From Chloroflexota bacterium (GTDB lineage: Bacteria; Chloroflexota; Anaerolineae; Promineifilales; Promineifilaceae): a stretch of DNA of 6,849 bases. Below, piece after piece: positions 4,834 to 6,849 of the stretch. Each line of letters starts with the position of its first letter. The first letter of the stretch is position 1. The notes below the pieces were generated by a model that was not told the DNA's origin, did no database searches, and saw only the letters and a list, made by a program, of their open reading frames with translations. The DNA is taken from NCBI GenBank assembly GCA_024223125.1, contig JAAEOP010000829.1, positions 1-6,849 on the forward strand, given 5' to 3'. Both the position numbers and the translations under genes were made by a program.

Positions 4834-5565
4834 ATGATACGACGAATCATTGGGCTAATGATTATGGGTGTGGGGTTGAGTACCGCCGTGAGCGCCTGCA
4901 ACAACAGCAACCAAATCGAACAATTGCCACCAGAAACTATTTTGCAGAATGCCGCCACCCGCATGAACCAGATGGCCGGATTCCAATTCAACATTGCCCG
5001 CGAAGGCGCACCCGCCTACCTGGACCCAGATGAAATTCTCTCTTTCCGCCGCGCTACCGGCGCCTATGCAGCCCCCGACAAAGCGGCCGCTGCCGTGCGC
5101 GTCATCGGGCCGGCCATCATCACCGATGTAGATGTCATTTCAATTGGAGAAACTCAATGGCAGACAAATGTGGCTACCGGCGCCTGGGAAGAACTGCCGC
5201 CCAATTTTGGCTTTAACCCCACCACCTTATTCGACCCCCAGATTGGTTTACAAACTATCCTCCTTGAAGATATGACCAACCTGCAACTGGCCGAACTGCA
5301 AAACCTGAAAGATGATGATGGCCCTGATCAGGAACTTTACCATTTAACCGGGGAAGCGACCGGAGAGCGGCTGTATGAAATGAGCGGCACACTCATCGGC
5401 CCCGCACCGGTCATAGTGGAGTTATGGATACTACCGGAAACGTTTGAACTGGTGCGCGTGTTGGTAACAGAGCCAATTCCAGACACAGAGGAAACTAGCC
5501 TCTGGCAAGTAGATTTTGCTAACTTTGATGAGGTTATAGAAATTTTGCCGCCAGGGCAACAATAG
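4834..5565 (+). CDS. LppX_LprAFG-like lipoprotein
   Basis: The 243-residue product starts with a lipoprotein signal: MIRR, a hydrophobic stretch, then V-S-A-C with Cys22 as the lipidation site. After a short polar linker the mature part (about 35-240) reads like LppX_LprAFG proteins. It has ILQNAATRM (36-44), then F-x-F-N, a D-V-(D/Q)-V-I-S-I-G strand, WQTNVATGAWEELP with FGFNPTTLFDP, the Y-H-L-T-G-E-A-T-G-E-R segment, and a VELWILPETFELVRV strand before the end. Family knowledge: mycobacterial LprG and LppX have a large hydrophobic cavity and carry (glyco)lipids across the cell envelope, LprG working with the P55 exporter. Here no transporter gene adjoins it. It diverges from cpaF; their start codons are 122 bp apart. 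No Shine-Dalgarno is clear, and the start is set by the signal peptide. I infer lipid binding at the outer face of the membrane; the ligand is unknown. Confidence 0.8.
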   Translation: MIRRIIGLMIMGVGLSTAVSACNNSNQIEQLPPETILQNAATRMNQMAGFQFNIAREGAPAYLDPDEILSFRRATGAYAAPDKAAAAVRVIGPAIITDVDVISIGETQWQTNVATGAWEELPPNFGFNPTTLFDPQIGLQTILLEDMTNLQLAELQNLKDDDGPDQELYHLTGEATGERLYEMSGTLIGPAPVIVELWILPETFELVRVLVTEPIPDTEETSLWQVDFANFDEVIEILPPGQQ

Positions 5566-5684
5566 GGTAAAGATATTATTAGGGGGATAATAGACAGAGT
5601 TGTATCAACATTAAGGAATGAAGTTTATATAACTTGTGCATTTAGAAGTCCGGTTTCTTTGCTCAACTTGAAAATCTGCTGTTC

Positions 5685-6848
5685 TTAAGCTGGTTCGGTC
5701 AGGTTTTGGTAGAGATGGGTGGTCACGGCCGTTGGTTCCACACCCAGTCCAGCTTGCAAAGCAGTGACACATTGCTGGTACGTTCGCAGCGCCTGGGTGC
5801 GGTTACCCATTTGGTGGTATGCGGTCATCATCATCTGGTAAGCTGTTTCCCAACAATCATCAGCAGCTAAAATATCATGGCAAATAGCGATTGTTTCTTC
5901 CCATGCTTTTTGGGCCATACATGTTTGCGCCACCCGTTCTGCTGTGCGTAAAAAAAGAAGACGCAGACGATTTCGTTCCTCATCCGACCACACTTCATAC
6001 GGATAGGCTTGCAGAAAATCTCCTTCATACAAGGATAATGCCTGCTCATAATACGGCCGTACAGCCTGAGGATCAGCAACGTACAGGCGATTTCCCTCAT
6101 GGATAGTGGCTTCAAATTCGGCCGTATCCAACCACAAATCAGCCGTAGGGCGCAAACCATAACGACTGCCATCACGAGCGATATAAGCGGAAGGCGCGTT
6201 TCGTGTTCGTTCCGGTTCCAGGACATTACACATGCCGCTAAAAGCAATTTTGAAATCGCGTACCGCCCCATCCGGCGGCAGATCAGGCCACAATAGTTCG
6301 ATGATTTGGTCTCGATGAACCATTTGGCCGCGATGGGTCAGGAGAAATTGGAATAGTTGGCGCGCTTTCTTTCGCTTCCATACTTTACCGGAGAGTTCTT
6401 CACGGCCGTGCCACAAACGAAACTGACCCAGCGTTTGCACACGCAGTTGGTAGCCGGGGTGTGTTTCTACGGCCGATAAACCCAGTTCGCTCAACATCTG
6501 TTCGGCATAGACAGTTTGTGAGTGATGGTCACGGGCAAAAATGAGCAAAGGGACGAGAGCGCGGGGGTCAGGTGGGCCGAGCAAAACCGGCCGTTGAAAA
6601 ATAAAGCTATAGCCATGCGTCTGAATCAATTGCAGACTGTCGGCAATATCACGCCTCAGCCGGGTACTATCGCCGCTGCGATACCAGACCAGGCATTGCC
6701 ACAAGCGGGACATCGCCTCGCCGAAGGTGTCGCCACATTCATGAAAGCCGCTGCTGGCTTGCGACAAAAGGCGTGTCGCCTGGCTATAACTGGCCTCCAG
6801 GGTATGGCCGGCGCCCAATACAAGTTGGATGCCGGCTACAATCCATTC
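5685..6848 (-). CDS. transcriptional regulator with winged helix and BTAD domain, N-terminal part outside window
   Basis: The frame enters from the right edge without a stop and ends at TAA 5685-5687, giving 387 residues of C-terminus. Positions below count from the edge. Residues 1 to about 130 are helical and repeat-like, as in the tetratricopeptide array of MalT/LuxR-type large regulators. Residues about 135-235 (complement 6144-6446) form an OmpR/SARP-like winged helix: QTLGQFRLWHGREELSG, then KVWKRKKARQLFQFLLTHRG and QMVHRDQIIELLWPD. Residues about 240-387 form the BTAD: DTAEFEATI, YEQALSLYEGDFLQ, then AYHQMGNRTQALRTYQQC and GLGVEPTAVT. Family knowledge: such proteins usually carry an AAA/NB-ARC ATPase domain at the N-terminus, which would lie outside, and act as signal-dependent activators. 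It is convergent with the LppX-like gene, 119 bp apart, and no intrinsic terminator is obvious between them. Target genes cannot be inferred. Confidence 0.87.
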   Translation of the reverse strand, partial: EWIVAGIQLVLGAGHTLEASYSQATRLLSQASSGFHECGDTFGEAMSRLWQCLVWYRSGDSTRLRRDIADSLQLIQTHGYSFIFQRPVLLGPPDPRALVPLLIFARDHHSQTVYAEQMLSELGLSAVETHPGYQLRVQTLGQFRLWHGREELSGKVWKRKKARQLFQFLLTHRGQMVHRDQIIELLWPDLPPDGAVRDFKIAFSGMCNVLEPERTRNAPSAYIARDGSRYGLRPTADLWLDTAEFEATIHEGNRLYVADPQAVRPYYEQALSLYEGDFLQAYPYEVWSDEERNRLRLLFLRTAERVAQTCMAQKAWEETIAICHDILAADDCWETAYQMMMTAYHQMGNRTQALRTYQQCVTALQAGLGVEPTAVTTHLYQNLTEPA

Positions 6849-6849
6849 G

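Larger units (their letters stand above)
220..6409. repeat. dispersed octamer palindrome ACGGCCGT, 14 copies
   Basis: Exact copies begin at 220, 703, 752, 870, 962, 1959, 1995, 2061, 2606, 4388, 4761, 5725, 6053 and 6402. Including other flanks, the CGGCCG core occurs 28 times by my count. A random 8-mer would be expected about 0.1 times in 6.8 kb. Copies occur in all three codon phases (Thr-Ala-Val, Gly-Arg, Arg-Pro) and once between genes, in the cpaF promoter spacer. This points to selection or a process acting on DNA, comparable to the HIP1 octamer GCGATCGC of cyanobacteria. Confidence 0.9.

Noticed and set aside
5566..5684. Possible terminator between the convergent LppX-like and BTAD genes
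   Set aside because: I see only a weak 5-bp inverted repeat (AAGTT/AACTT at 5621-5635) without a T-tract, too little to call.
5867..6271. A 134-codon minus-strand frame inside the BTAD regulator gene
   Set aside because: It is a shifted frame of the same strand; the BTAD reading carries all the winged-helix and BTAD motifs.

Overview
The window looks like bacterial chromosome from a Chloroflexota-like organism (Anaerolineae or a relative). This rests on gene content and style: a large BTAD-type regulator, an LppX_LprAFG-like lipoprotein, a single CpaF-type ATPase, a lipoprotein with a propeller-like C-terminal half, remnants of DUF6883/DUF4926 genes, and roughly balanced base composition. 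Nothing in the sequence proves the phylum. The window is also crowded with the octamer palindrome ACGGCCGT: I count 14 copies, plus 14 more CGGCCG cores with other flanks.

Layout, left to right. (1) complement(<1..1029) is the N-terminal 343 residues of a secreted lipoprotein with FG-GAP-like calcium-loop motifs. (2) From 1074 to about 1493, plus strand, lie three small broken genes. They are a DUF6883-like N-terminal fragment running out of frame into a DUF4926-like C-terminal fragment, then an antitoxin-like (DUF2281-type) fragment. I read this as a decayed small-gene cassette with a deletion scar. (3) 1494-1906 has no gene but holds at least three sizeable inverted repeats. (4) complement(1907..3199) is mtaB, the tRNA t6A37 methylthiotransferase. 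(5) 3200-3382 holds a 13-bp perfect hairpin just ahead of mtaB and a good intrinsic terminator for the upstream gene. (6) complement(3383..4711) is a CpaF/TadA-family secretion ATPase that starts divergently from (7) 4834-5565, an LppX_LprAFG-like lipoprotein. (8) complement(5685..>6848) is the C-terminal end of a regulator with tetratricopeptide-like helices, a winged helix and a BTAD domain. It is cut by the right edge.

The genes do not form one operon. Each intact gene seems to have its own promoter. cpaF has a conventional leader with an AGGAGT ribosome binding site. The left lipoprotein, the DUF6883 remnant, mtaB and, more weakly, the LppX-like gene have a -10-like hexamer only 5-7 nt before the ATG and no Shine-Dalgarno sequence, which predicts leaderless mRNAs.

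The points most worth a second look are the frame-independent ACGGCCGT word, the fused DUF6883/DUF4926 scar, the set of unrelated-looking large hairpins, and the leaderless promoter pattern. I found no CRISPR array, tRNA, rRNA or transposase gene.
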